Origin: Argyresthia goedartella | Taxonomy: Eukaryota; Arthropoda; Insecta; Lepidoptera; Argyresthiidae | Length of the DNA: 64,000 nt | NCBI GenBank assembly: GCA_949825045.1 | Contig: OX463820.1 | Coordinates: forward strand, 8,816,501 to 8,880,500 | Reading direction: 5' to 3' | The notes under the pieces: model-generated | Database searches by the model: none | What the model was told of the DNA's origin: nothing | The model's input: only the letters and a program-made list of their open reading frames with translations | Shown here: positions 32,575 to 42,336 of the stretch, piece after piece | Position numbering within the stretch: position 1 is the stretch's first letter | Layout of the letters: every line of letters begins with the position of its first letter | Position numbers and translations under genes: made by a program

Positions 32575-33343
32575 TCACAAGGGGCTACTTTTTGACCCTG
32601 TTGCTTGCAGTGTCATATAAACTACTTCGCCCGAGTTGTCTGAAGCGAAGGGAGAGAGGGATGGGTTTATATCAGTGGCGTGTGTCAGCGGTTTGTGGCG
32701 CCACAAGACGCGTATTATGTGAACTCTAAGCGGCTCTACATTAACTTTTAGTGTTCTCAACTGTTTCCGTGTTAATTTCATATCTAGTTTACCTTAATCA
32801 TAAGTTTTAGTAATAGACTATAGCTCTTATATTTGCATCGAGACTGCGGTGACGCGGAATGCAGACGCTACGTTAGCATTTCTTGCGATAAGCCGCGCTG
32901 CACCGGAGCGTTGATGCCTGGGCTGCCGGTCAGTTATACAGAATAACGCGGTCGCGAAACATGTAATTTGTTTTAATAAATATATTTTAATAAAAGTTTA
33001 TATTTTTTTTGAGTAAAGTTCTTCCGGGAACTTAACTCGCGAGCAGTGGCGATTTGTAGCGTGTAGTGGCCATCGGCGTTTACCATATGATAAAATGTAT
33101 AAAGAGTACAGGAAATAGTAGGGGGGCTTCGGGTGTTTTGTGGCGACGTTTTGTGGTGCGTGTGCGCCGAGGCTTTGATATTGAATGTCGGAGACGACGC
33201 TCTACAAAGTCAAAACTAGCCGATTTATCAAGCCCAATGTACATTGTTTGCCGCCGGCTGCTGCACTAAAATGTGACAATGGCTGGTAAATGAAAACAGA
33301 CATTTGTAGGCTGTTAAAACTTTACTCCTTGCAAGTTTGTATA
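32575..33343. other. Unassigned stretch with LTR-like tail features
   Basis: Near 32965-33047 there are AATAAA-like signals, then GAGTAAAGTTCTTCCGGGAA, ACTTAACTCGCGAGCA and GTGGCGATTTG, which recalls the end of an LTR followed by a primer-binding-like TGGCG. No matching second LTR or coding region is present, so this is weak. A GC-richer part (33100-33260) is not recognised. Confidence 0.3.
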
Positions 33344-33532
33344 TGTCACCGTTAGATAGTCAAAACCGTTAGTAGATTAACCAACGCTTTAGTTGATCAA
33401 CTATCGACAGATAGTAAACCAGACCGACAGGGTTTAGAATTTACGTTTCTTTTGTTCTTACCCAACTCGTATGTCAACCTAACACGAAGACTATTCAGAG
33501 GCGGCGCAATTTTACGGTGACATGTATACTGT
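33344..33532. mobile_element. TGTCACCGTAAG MITE, short derivative
   Basis: The left end TATGTCACCGTTAGATAGTC and right end TTTTACGGTGACATGTATA are inverted. Inside, TCAACTATCGACAGATAGTA matches the element at 38390, and AATTTACGTTTCTTTTGTTC is the reverse of 38956-38980. About 190 bp remain, so this is an internally deleted or rearranged form. Confidence 0.7.
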
Positions 33533-33771
33533 TTTGTTGATTTAAAATGTTGTAGCCCTGCTGAGAAAATTCAGAATATGTTATGCCTGTATATTAAAAC
33601 TAGTTTCAGTTTATAATCTTAGTTATCGGGAAAGCAAACATCTCATTAGTTTTATTGCAAAAATATATTTTTAAACCACATTATTTCACCTTATATCGTG
33701 TCTTAATCAAACCATAAAAATTCCGATCAATTTTTATTCTACAGATTCCCTGTGTTTTATATCATATCATA

Positions 33772-34032
33772 GGTACAATACGATTAAAATCAGTTAACGA
33801 TTCGGCCAACCTCGGAAATTGTCGTGAATCCCTCATCTCTCTCCTTCCTCTCTCTCATTTCTTAGTTCTACCTGTTAGTAATGTCATCTTGGCAGGTGTA
33901 CATTGCGTTTATGGTATTTATGATACCTAAAAAAAATCGCGTTAATGTATTTCGTGTCATTTCCGTCTCCAGACTTAGGCGATGATATCCGAGAAAAGCC
34001 GAATCTTTTACTGATTTTAATCGTATTGTACC
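33772..34032. mobile_element. MITE with 34-bp inverted ends
   Basis: The left arm starts GGTACAATACGATTAAAATC and the right arm ends GATTTTAATCGTATTGTACC. Beyond these the arms continue to GATTCGGC / GCCGAATC. The interior (261 bp total) has no reading of interest. No clear target duplication was seen. Confidence 0.82.
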
Positions 34033-34504
34033 AACCTGTCTAGAAAACAAAGCGCGCTTGTAATCTGTTTTTTTTTTGTTTTTTTTTCTAGAAGACGAAG
34101 ATAAATCGAACATTACAAATTAGGGTCAAGTAAAATTCATTTAAACGTTAATTTCTTCTTTAACTCGAGTTCAACTGTCAATTTGTCTAATGCGGCGTAA
34201 TGTAGTCAGCTCCGCAACAAATGAGAGTCATCTCTCACTGACATCGTTAGTAAAACATAACCAGATTTACTTGATCCTTGGCACAGCACTCGACCACGGC
34301 ATTATTTACTGGTGATCAGAATTCGGGAGGTCTTGTTTGGATGGGGGCATAACCAGCAAAGGGTAAAAATACAAAATGTCCTGTACTTTGTTTCATGGAG
34401 TACTCCAGTTGCAAAATAATAGTACACTGACGCATCCTGTTCGGTAAAAGAATTATTTACTTTTACATGGAAAATATTAAGTACGTACCTGATTGCTTTA
34501 TTTA
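34033..34504. other. Non-coding stretch
   Basis: No gene or repeat recognised. Confidence 0.4.
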
Positions 34505-34614
34505 CCCCTTAATGCATGGTAACCCATATATGGTTTCATAGGTTTTGAACTTTATTATCAAGCAATAAGGTTGAAAATCGAGATCCATTTCGGGTAAGGC
34601 CATGCATTAAGGGG
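34505..34614. mobile_element. 110-bp TTAA-type MITE
   Basis: Inverted ends CCCCTTAATGCATGG and CCATGCATTAAGGGG are perfect over 15 bp. TTAA follows on the right (34615-34618) and TTTA lies on the left (34501-34504), probably a mutated TTAA. This is a third family besides 23501 and 32238. Confidence 0.8.
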
Positions 34615-34824
34615 TTAAATTTCCTCTCTGTGTTTATTACCTGTTACTACAACCTTTATAGCGATCCAGATTAGGTTCAAAACAAGAACATCACTATGTC
34701 CACCATTTCTATTTCAATACGCCATAATGGGCTTTATTTACCTAGTACCAAGACTTGTATTATGACTGCATCCTTGTGTCATATTAATAATAACACAATT
34801 ATAACTTCCATTTGTATTTTGTAG

Positions 34825-34973
34825 AGGTATTTTACAATACACGGCACAGTAAATGTTGGCCATCTTTCCCCATAACACTGGTGACACATTAGCTCCCTTC
34901 ATCAAACCTGTGTTACCAGTAGTGTGGGCAAAACTTCCCTAGTTAAACTGTGCCGTGTTTTGGAAAAATCCTG
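34825..34973. mobile_element. Fold-back MITE, about 149 bp
   Basis: Outer arms ACACGGCACAGT (34839-34850) and ACTGTGCCGTGT (34946-34957) extend outward with few mismatches. Inner arms ACACTGGTGACACA and TGTGTTACCAGTAGTGT also pair, so nearly the whole element can fold into one hairpin. Confidence 0.8.
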
Positions 34974-35149
34974 TACAAAAATAAATAACATAGTCGTTTA
35001 ATTAATATTAAGACAGGAGTAGAATGACAATTTTTTGTTAAAAAATAAGTTTCTATTTAGAACGAATAATCATGAGATAATTCACCAAGTTAAAAAATTA
35101 GAAAAACCGACTTCAAGTTCAAGCCCTATTTCTTCCTCCTCGGTCGGGT

Positions 35150-35432
35150 TGGGAATGAAGTCTAAGCACATGAAAAGTCCTCATCAAAACTTTGGCTGCA
35201 CGGAACCACAAAGCAAACCGTCATTTGTGTGTTTATTTCTTTGTATTTGGTGATTTAAAAAAAAGTCTTAATCGATTTGATAAAATTTATATGGGAATAC
35301 CTCTGTATGACCTACCAATCAAAACCGGTTCATAACTGACGTACTGGACTGACAGACAGACCAGATGGAAAAGTGATCCTAAAAGAGTATTTTTTTTTTC
35401 GCTTTGTAGTGCGGAACTCTAAAAATGTCAAA
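35150..35432 (+). repeat. AAGTCCTCA-type interspersed repeat, copy 2
   Basis: CATGAAAAGTCCTCATCAAA, GGCTGCACGGAACCAC, ACCTACCAATCAAAACCGGT and TTCATAACTGACGTACTGG parallel the copy at 5985. The right end has GACAGACAGACCAGATGG and GCGGAACTCTAAAAATG, as in common lepidopteran non-autonomous repeats. Confidence 0.75.
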
Positions 35433-36209
35433 AAAGCAAGTGCCTTGTGCTGTACGGGGAGCCACTTTCATATAACTTTGTGGCGCCTCGTGCGCCAAAA
35501 CTATTGACTTAACAAAAAAAAGGTTCATGCAACAGCCATAGAAAATTTTCTCTCGTTTATTTTCCCTTTTAAACTTTTATTGTATCTATTGTAGTTTTCC
35601 ATAAAAGTGAAAAACCCGTTGGCGGGGACACATTTTATGGTTAGGGGGTAAAGCGAGTTTTTGGTATTATGTGACACAATAATTAATTAGTTTGTCTGAA
35701 AATTATAGTAAGTCCCCTTTAGTTCCCGAGTTCCCAACACTGCCATTCGGAGTTACGAAGAAAGTAGTCACTTATTTTATTAGATAGGTAGATTTATAAC
35801 ATATGCAGAACGCAAAAATAGCCGTACTTACTTCCGAAAGTGAATTAATTTATTAATTAAACATTCAAGTCAAATTAGATTCCGTAATAACGTTATTCAT
35901 AACGTCATGAAAGATCCTGGAAGTATAGTACTTACTTGATTTAAGTATTCTCGAAGCGAGCGTCTGAGGACAGTTTGTGAAAAAAGCGCTCGTTGCCTCC
36001 AACTCCCTAGTTGGAGCAAAACTTTGTCGTTAGTTAGTAGGAAACTGGGTTTCTTTATGATTAGCTCTAAGTACTAACAGTTATCCTACTTATTTTATCA
36101 CTCGGCAACCAGTTATTCAAAACCCGTTGAACCGTGTTCGCCGTGATAAGAGAAATCTAAACCATTTCAAAATGTATTAACTATCTCTTTTGCCCATTAC
36201 TTCGGGTGT
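35433..36209. other. Non-coding stretch
   Basis: No supported gene. GAAGCGAGCGTCTGAGG near 35955 is reminiscent of the GAGCGAAGCG motif seen in other repeats. Confidence 0.4.
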
Positions 36210-36450
36210 AACGACGACCCGAATGGCCGAGTCGGTAGTGACGCTGCGTACGAAACCAAGGGTCCCGGGTTCGAGTCCCGGTGGGGGCAAATGTTTGTTT
36301 GATGAGAACGAATGTTTGTACCCTAGTCATGGTTGTTTATCTATCTAAGTATAATATTTCTCTATATAAGTATATATATCGTTGTCTAGTACCCAAGATA
36401 CAGGGAATCCTAGTTTGGGGCTAGATCAATGTGTGTAAAAGGTGTCCAAG

Positions 36451-36487
<37 letters not shown>
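36210..36487 (+). mobile_element. SINE-B, tRNA-headed, ATT tail, complete copy
   Basis: The head has CCGAATGGCCGAGTCGG (A-box region) and the B box GGTTCGAGTCC (36268-36278). The body CCTAGTCATGGTTGTTTATC, TCGTTGTCTAGTACCCAAGA and TTTGGGGCTAGATCAATGTG ends in an (ATT)n run (36453-36486). Copies lie at 40453 (reverse) and 50666. It would be transcribed by RNA polymerase III and copied by a LINE enzyme. Confidence 0.9.
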
Positions 36488-36488
<1 letters not shown>

Positions 36489-36825
36489 ACTTAGAGCTAA
36501 CAAAAGCAAATGTTCCATTTCCTTAATACAAATAATCGTACAAGAGTGTGAGAACTCTGACTTGATGACTTCCTTATTGCAAATACCTACAAGAGAACTC
36601 TGATTTTGTGACTTACTCAAATTAAGATTGTACTAAGAATGAAATGGTAAGGAAAAATTTGGCCTGAAAAACTTGGAGATCTGAAGTGTGAAGTCATAAT
36701 ACGTGTATAGGTAGAAGTCTCGACTTAGACATCAACACTACCACATGCTAAAGAATCATAATAAGTAACGGTCATCTTATAGTATTTATGTGACTGCTAT
36801 ATAATGGAGGGCATTAATACTCCAG
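36488..36825. other. Non-coding stretch
   Basis: Nothing recognised beyond the ATT tail of the preceding SINE. Confidence 0.4.
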
Positions 36826-37440
36826 AGTGGGTTTATGAAACGAGCCGAAGGCGAGTTTCATAATAATATCACTCGAGAGTTTTAATGCCTAATTATGAAC
36901 AGTTACATACACTAGTTTATCTACATACATATCATAAGCTTTCTTTGATGTGTTCAGGAACCGCATGTTTGACCGGCATTGTGGCTCTGCAGTTGTTTAG
37001 TTTTTTCTGTTGTACCAACTTCACGCAGGCGGGCGTCGGCGTTCGAAATTTGAATGTCATAATATGTAGAAAAATTACACATTATGGTCATAATGTGTAA
37101 TTTTTCAGATAAGAAATGAGGTTTTACCAAGTTTAACATTATGCTGATCGTAACGTGCGGTTTTTGTACGCAGTAAAGAGGGTTTATGATACGTGTGTAG
37201 ATAATAGTAGTTTATGTGGCTGATACATAATGCCTAATTATGTACAGTTACATACACTAGTTTATCTACACACACATCATTCGTTGATGTGTTCAGGAAC
37301 CGCATGTTGACACATTATGGTCATACATAATGTATCAATATTATATAAGAAATGAGATTTTAGCAAGTAGTATAACATTAGGCTGGTCGCAACGTGCGGT
37401 TTTTGGACGCAGTAAAGAGGGTTTATGACACGTGTAGATA
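36826..37440 (+). repeat. CGAGCC-palindrome repeat, copy 2, with internal tandem duplication
   Basis: It starts with a fold-back TTATGAAACGAGCCGAAGGC, then unit a (36883-37227) and unit b (37228-37440), each beginning TAATGCCTAATTATG and ending GCAGTAAAGAGGGTTTATGA. Unit b lacks about 130 bp, including the CAGGCGGGCGTCGGCG part. The same sequence lies reversed at 15340-15760. Confidence 0.82.
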
Positions 37441-37603
37441 ATGAAATTAAAAGTGATAAATTAGGCTACACAAAACCCAACTCAATAACAATTTCTTTGC
37501 TTCTTTTAAGGTTAACAAGACCTCTTCAAAAGACGCTGAATCTTACTAGCTAGCTACAACTTAGAACAGCTAACGTCCAGCAGCACTCCTACAATATTTT
37601 TAC
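37441..37603. other. Flank of candidate exon
   Basis: Unassigned DNA. If the exon is real this is the start of its downstream intron on the minus strand. Confidence 0.35.
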
Positions 37604-37760
37604 CTGTCGTTGGTGAAGGTAAGTGCCGTACTCTCGATAGGCAAGAAGTTTGTCTCCGCGATGTAGCTAGGCGTGTTTGAAACACCTGCCAGCTGTCTTG
37701 ATTGCAGGCCCGGGCTAGAAATCATTATCTGCGAGAGTGTTCCACCATCACACCTGTTTC
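37604..37760 (-). CDS. Candidate host-gene coding exon (internal, 157 bp)
   Basis: On the minus strand a pyrimidine-rich tract ends in CTTTACTCCGCAG at 37761, followed by 157 bp with one open frame of 51 codons, then AG|GTAAAA, a good donor (GT at 37603-37602). The other two frames have stops. The peptide includes NRCDGGTLSQIMISSPG, SNTPSYIAETNF and ESTALTFTND. Codon use is GC-richer than the AT-rich surroundings, and no transposon family matches. The segment would enter after one base of a codon and leave after two. I do not recognise the protein. It could be an exon of a long-intron gene on the minus strand; it might also be a chance open segment. Neighbouring exons were not found. Confidence 0.5.
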
Positions 37761-37991
37761 CTGCGGAGTAAAGTAGAAATAGTAATAGAACCTGATTTAA
37801 ATATTGCTTTAACTTGTTCTGGGGTGGGTGCTAGAAATTGATAAATCAAATAATATACATCGATGCAGAAGAGATACAACAAATTCACTGTGTTTAATGT
37901 TTAAGCAGAAATAGTAGAAAATACAGATAAACTTTTATCTTATATAAATAGTTATTGTTTTAAAGTTCCTTCCAAATTACGTAATAGCTTT
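37761..37991. other. Flank of candidate exon, acceptor side
   Basis: Contains the pyrimidine-rich tract (minus strand, 37761-37800) that would serve as the 3' splice site. Otherwise AT-rich and unassigned. Confidence 0.4.
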
Positions 37992-38270
37992 ACGTAACAT
38001 AGCGTCACGCCTTTTCCCAAACGGGGTGGCAGAGGCACAATTGTGCCCAAGTTTAGCCAGTTATTCGATACTCCATTTTGCGTGACAGGGGGCTAGCCCA
38101 TCGCCGCAGCTATGAAGATTGAAGGTCTCCTCACGATGTTTTCCATCACATCCGCATAATATACTTAAGCTAAATTATCTCTTATTAGTACTGTGTCAGC
38201 ACCGGATTCGAATTCGCATCCTCTGCGTGAGAAGCGAGCGGGAAACTACTAGGCCATGGAGCTCACTAAT
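37992..38270 (-). mobile_element. SINE-A, minus strand, complete with tRNA-like head
   Basis: The head lies at the right end: on the minus strand it starts near GAGCTCCATGGCCTAGTAGT (A-box TGGCCTAGTAG) and has a B-box-like GAATTCGAATCC (38213-38224). The body reads CATAGCGTCACGCCTTTTCC to TTTTGCGTGACAGGGGGCTA on the plus strand, as at 24608 and 49976. Confidence 0.88.
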
Positions 38271-38606
38271 TACATATTGATTAATATAACTATAATACTT
38301 CGGACCCTTTTGGTGAAATAATTTAAAATTTAATTGAACCCTCACCCTAAAGTCGTTCTCCCGACTTATATGTCACCGATATAGAACTCCCGATATATAT
38401 GTCAGCGTAAGATTGTCAAAACCGTTAGTTGATAAACTAACGTTTTTTTTCTCGTTAGTTGGTCAACTATCGACAGATAGTAAACTGTAGCTTACTATAT
38501 GACGCGTCAGTTCATAAACTAACGGTTAAAACCATTAAATAGAAAACTGGTTTAAACTTGAATTGCAAACGAAATACTATTATTATAATATAAATATTTT
38601 AATAAT

Positions 38607-38797
38607 ATGTGCCTTCTAGAATTTGCAATGCTTTTTAAACCTCGTTATGTAAAATCAAAGCAAGACTCCGAAGAATGTGTCCACGCATATGAACCAGAAA
38701 GGCAAACCAGACAGCGACTGATTACACTAAGTGATAATAGTAAAACAGTAATCAGAAATGTTTCTAATGTCGTACGTGTCCCGTATTTTGTAGAAGC
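38607..38797 (+). pseudogene. Helitron helicase fragment, second copy
   Basis: The reading MCLLEFAMLFKPRYVK, QRLITLSDNSKTVIRN and VVRVPYFV matches 25264-25449 at nearly every position. It runs into an ATCACC repeat at the same ATTTTGTA site as the 25-kb copy. No downstream helicase motifs are present here. Confidence 0.82.
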
Positions 38798-38955
38798 ACA
38801 ATGTAAATGATCACCAAAATATTTTTTTCTTACCACAATGGATAAATGATCACCAAAAATTGCAGAAAATATCAGGGCAAACACTGCGGTAGCTCAGGTG
38901 AAGACTAGAGCGCAGCGAAGCCCCCGAATAGTCTTCGAGTTAGGTTGACATGTAA
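38798..38955 (+). repeat. ATCACC repeat, left part, at the same Helitron site
   Basis: AATGATCACCAAAATATTTT, ATGGATAAATGATCACCAAA, GCAGAAAATATCAGGGCAAA and GCGGTAGCTCAGGTGAAG, then the hairpin side and TTAGGTTGACATGTAAGAAC. The right arm is replaced by the terminus of the composite element. Confidence 0.82.
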
Positions 38956-39113
38956 GAACAAAAGAAACGTAAATTCTTAACCATGTTTTGACTATCTTAC
39001 GGTGACATATATAAACAAAATATGAATATGAATAAACGAACAAAAGAAAGGTAAATTCGTAACCCTCTTTTGACTATCTTACGGTGTCATATATAAACAA
39101 AATATGAATAGAT

Positions 39114-39370
39114 GTGAATAAAATGACAGAAAAATCTGATGAAACACCAGATAACTCCGCAACATTTTATAGCTCATACAGTTTTCAAGACGCAGCGCGC
39201 CGGTGGTGTTCCCTTCAATTTGGGAAATTGAGTTTTCGTTCACCGCCGAACCCGGCACTGTAGCGTAAGAATGCACAAGAATGTGTACGAAAGTGCACAC
39301 AAGCACACGATTGCAGGTAATACTCGCCGTTAGCCGAAATAGAGACTAAACGTGATTCGGAAAGTAACTC
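39114..39370. other. Non-coding stretch
   Basis: No gene or repeat recognised. Confidence 0.35.
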
Positions 39371-39408
39371 ACGTGTAAACTGAAAGTTTGAACTTTCAGT
39401 TTACACGT
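39371..39408. repeat. Perfect 38-bp palindrome
   Basis: Arms of 18 bp (ACGTGTAAACTGAAAGTT and its exact reverse complement) around TG at 39389-39390. Cruciform-capable; function unknown. Confidence 0.95.
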
Positions 39409-39854
39409 ATTTTATTGATAAAACCTCGATCTATCCTAAATCCAAAAAAAACAAAAAATCTTGTAAAATATGCATGTATTTTAGAGGTGTATAATTTTGC
39501 GCGCTTCATTATTTATTCTTTTAGCTGTAAAAGCTTTTGCACCAGAAAAATCTGATGGAGTGCAAAAAACCCGCATCTCGGACCGCTATGTCGGTGCCTA
39601 GATAAGATCTTTTACCTAGTCGGGAAAATCATCAGAAGATTTCCTTTTCAGACAACTTATTTCCTTTCTCCTGCAAGCGCAAGCCTTAAATTATGCCACT
39701 ACTATTTCAGAAAAGCAAGTGTCTGTTTTCTGGAGCGGAAATTTTGCCTTTCGTCAAGCAAATACCTTTAGTACCTACATCCGGAGCAGGATGAAATGAA
39801 GGGAAGTAGAAGCACATGTTCATTTCGCGATTCTTAGTGATTCCACCTTTTATA
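39409..39854. other. Non-coding stretch
   Basis: A 91-codon minus-strand frame overlaps the next MITE fragment and has no domain. Nothing else was recognised. Confidence 0.4.
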
Positions 39855-40015
39855 GTATAAAGGTGAAATTTAATTAGCTGTCCATATTTTGGGGAAAGAT
39901 AGTATCTATCAAGATGAACAACTTTCCCCAAGAAACAGATGGACGCAAATGAAAAAAAAACCTGCCTCAGTACATTGACCAAATCAAGTGATTACAAGTT
40001 ACTGTTAGGAGACCC
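39855..40015 (+). mobile_element. GTGACATTT MITE, left-end fragment
   Basis: AAAGGTGAAATTTAATTAGC, TTTTGGGGAAAGATAGTA, CAACTTTCCCCAAGAAACAG and GATTACAAGTTACT match 30398-30490 and the inner part near 30935. The right half is missing. Confidence 0.75.
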
Positions 40016-40034
40016 ATTTTTTTTTGACAACAAA

Positions 40035-40355
40035 TATATTCCACCACTAAAATATTTTTTTCCTACCCTAAATCGGTAAATGATCACCAAAAGTGGCAGA
40101 GAATATCAGGGCAAAATACTCCGGTAGCTTAGGTGAAGGGTAAAGGGGGTGAGCGAAGCAAAGCCCCCTTTATCCTTCGTGTTAGCTTGAACATGTAAGA
40201 ACAACAAAAATACTTAAAACATCAAAACATAAAAAGAAGTTTGGTGATCATTTATCCAAGCACAATTTGGTGATCGTTTACTAATTCTGGCGGTCGTTTC
40301 GAATTTATTGGTAGTAAAATAGGTGCGTTTTTGGTGATCGTTTAAACACAAGCCA
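40035..40355 (+). mobile_element. ATCACC repeat, nearly complete copy
   Basis: Both arms and the hairpin AAAGGGGGTGAGCGAAGC are present. The right end is GATCGTTTAAACACAAGCC at 40337-40355. The left end is worn (CCACCACTAAAATATT). The copy lies between two fragments of the GTGACATTT MITE. Confidence 0.82.
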
Positions 40356-40452
40356 AATTTAATTAGCTGACCATATTTTGGGGAATGATAGAACCTCTCA
40401 ACATCAACAACTTTACCCAAGAAATATTTATAGAAATAAATTGTCACCTGTA
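40356..40452 (+). mobile_element. GTGACATTT MITE fragment
   Basis: AAATTTAATTAGCTGACCAT, ATTTTGGGGAATGATAGAAC and a closing TTGTCACCTGTA. This is about 97 bp, with an internal deletion relative to 30393-31070. Confidence 0.7.
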
Positions 40453-40712
40453 TTTATTAATAATAATAATCATACCTTGGACACTACACACATTGATCTA
40501 GCCCCAAACTAGGATTTCCTGTATCTTGGGCACTAGACAACGATACACATACTTATATAGATAAATATTATACTTAGATAGATAAACAACCGTGACTAGG
40601 GTACAAACATCCATTCTCATCAAACAAATATTTGCCCCCTACGGGACTCAAACCCGGGACCCTTGGCTTCGTAGCCAGGGTCACCGCCGACTCGGCCATT
40701 CGGGTCGTCGAG
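40453..40712 (-). mobile_element. SINE-B, minus strand
   Basis: The reverse copy begins with the tail (TAATAATAATAATCATACCT) and ends with the tRNA-like head (GGGACTCAAACCCGGGACCC; ACTCGGCCATTCGGGTCGTC). The B box reads GGGTTTGAGTCCC on the minus strand. Confidence 0.88.
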
Positions 40713-42336
40713 TATTAATAAAAATGTTTATTCTATAGTCCCAGCCCCTAATGTCATTAGATGTGTAAGTGACAGTAACCTTATCTTTATTAGTCTGTCT
40801 GAGAGATAACGTGTATTACCCTAAAGAGGCAGACGGCGGAATCAATTGAACCGTTTGAACCACAGGCAATAATTTCTCCAAACTTCCTGCTATAGAAATT
40901 GTTATACCAGTTTATGGGGCATCCGTCACTACCAACAATGGCGGAGTGCTTGTTCGTCGGACGGCATTTGTCTTCATATCACGAAATTGCAGGCCGCCAA
41001 CGGGCAACGACAGTACGACGAATGTGTCCCTTCGGCTTTGGAGAGTGGACCCTGATGTGGCAGAAATTTATCTACTGAAAAGCATGAAGATTTTATAAAT
41101 CATAAAACGTTAAAGCTGTCGAGTACAATGAATAAAGCGCGAAGTACACGATTGCCAGCAACGGCTGTCTGCAAAGGGTTACTGTAGTGTAGTACGTTGC
41201 TTCCACCCAAATTTCGTATGACCTTTCAACGTGGTGGGTGATGTACAAAAAAACTTACCAAAGCCAATATTGACAGAAAACCGCAAATCTATGTACAGTA
41301 TAGCCACGTGTACTTTAGGTTAAAACAATAACTTTGAGTGGTAGTTCTTGAAAATGTTCGCATGGGGGAGGGGTGAGGGCAGTAATGACGTCATAATTTT
41401 TTTTGCATGGGATTTGAATATGTTTTTCTAGAAAGCTATCGTGTTTGATATCAAATGAAAGGGAAAGCCCATTGTGAAAATATACCATCCACGATAGGTT
41501 TCTGGAAAAAATGCAATCAAATCACATACAAAAATTGACGATAACTATCACTATTATTATTTTTTAACTTAAAGCACCCGTGTACCGAATGGCTATCCTG
41601 TAGATCGATTTGCGGTTTTTTTACGCAGCTCAACCACTTATGCCCTTGGCAGGGCGGCATACGTTGCCAGCAGCAGCGTTAGCTGGATTTGGTGCAGTCA
41701 CTTGCTATCTGCCAGTCGCGTCGCGCCTCTGCAGGTGGCAAGCACAGACACACGCGTCGCTCTGCGACTTGTCATCTAAATCATACATATACTCTACTCA
41801 GAAAAAAACATGGGATATTTTATATATGTATGCCATGCGCCCATGCCGTCGTGGGATATTTTATATACGCCATTTTATATCATACATGCCATGACGTCGT
41901 TGTAGTGAATGTACGGCACGCGAGCGTAGATAGGTCGTCTCTACGTAAAGTTTTTTCAAACACTATTGGCTGGAAGTTTGCTGGATGACGTGTAGCCGGA
42001 CGCGCTTCTTCAAGGTGACCTTTGCTGGAAGCCGTTGCTGGCAGCCGTGTATCAGATCCATTAATCTGGAAAATCTGTTCTACACTGATTTTGTTATGAA
42101 AAGACTACGAGTACATATACTCGGCGCCACGACTAAAGAGCTTTGTCCTTGAATGCGCAGTAGTCACTTTTCACAAGTGTTTGGCGCGGGGAAGTGAGGA
42201 GCGACGGGGGCGGTAGTCAGCGCCGGCACCTGATTCGTTGATCAGTCGCTTCCCGATGCCCGCACCGAAAGCACGTCTCGAAGCTTCTTGAGTACAGTCG
42301 CATACAATATTACCCAACGTTATCTTTCGCCCCGGT
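40713..42336. other. Long unassigned stretch
   Basis: No coding exon could be supported. Near 41380-41470 the block AATGACGTCATAA, GGGATTTGAATATGTTTTTC and TTGATATCAAATGAAAGGG looks like a conserved repeat but has no second copy here. GC-richer DNA at 41620-42050 contains TGGGATATTTTATATA twice (about 41811 and 41852) and CAGCAACGGCTG-like motifs. Confidence 0.4.

Larger units (their letters stand above)
38390..39113 (+). mobile_element. TGTCACCGTAAG composite element carrying a Helitron fragment
   Basis: Left end TATATGTCAGCGTAAGATTG with AAAACCGTTAG; right end TTTTGACTATCTTACGGTGA and CATATATA, i.e. inverted termini. Between them lie AACTAACGG-type short repeats (TTAGTTGATAAACTAACG), a Helitron ORF fragment (38607-38797) and part of an ATCACC repeat (38798-38955). 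The right terminus occurs twice in tandem: 38956-39037 and 39038-39113, both with GAACAAAAGAAA, TAAATTC, GTAACC and TTTTGACTATCTTACGGTG. Confidence 0.68.

Noticed and set aside
36210..36290. Possible functional tRNA gene
   Set aside because: The tRNA-like head continues into a SINE body and ATT tail that recur at 40453 and 50666, so it is a SINE promoter and not a tRNA gene.
41389..41398. CRE-like TGACGTCA promoter element
   Set aside because: An isolated 8-bp match within what looks like an interspersed repeat; no gene start nearby.
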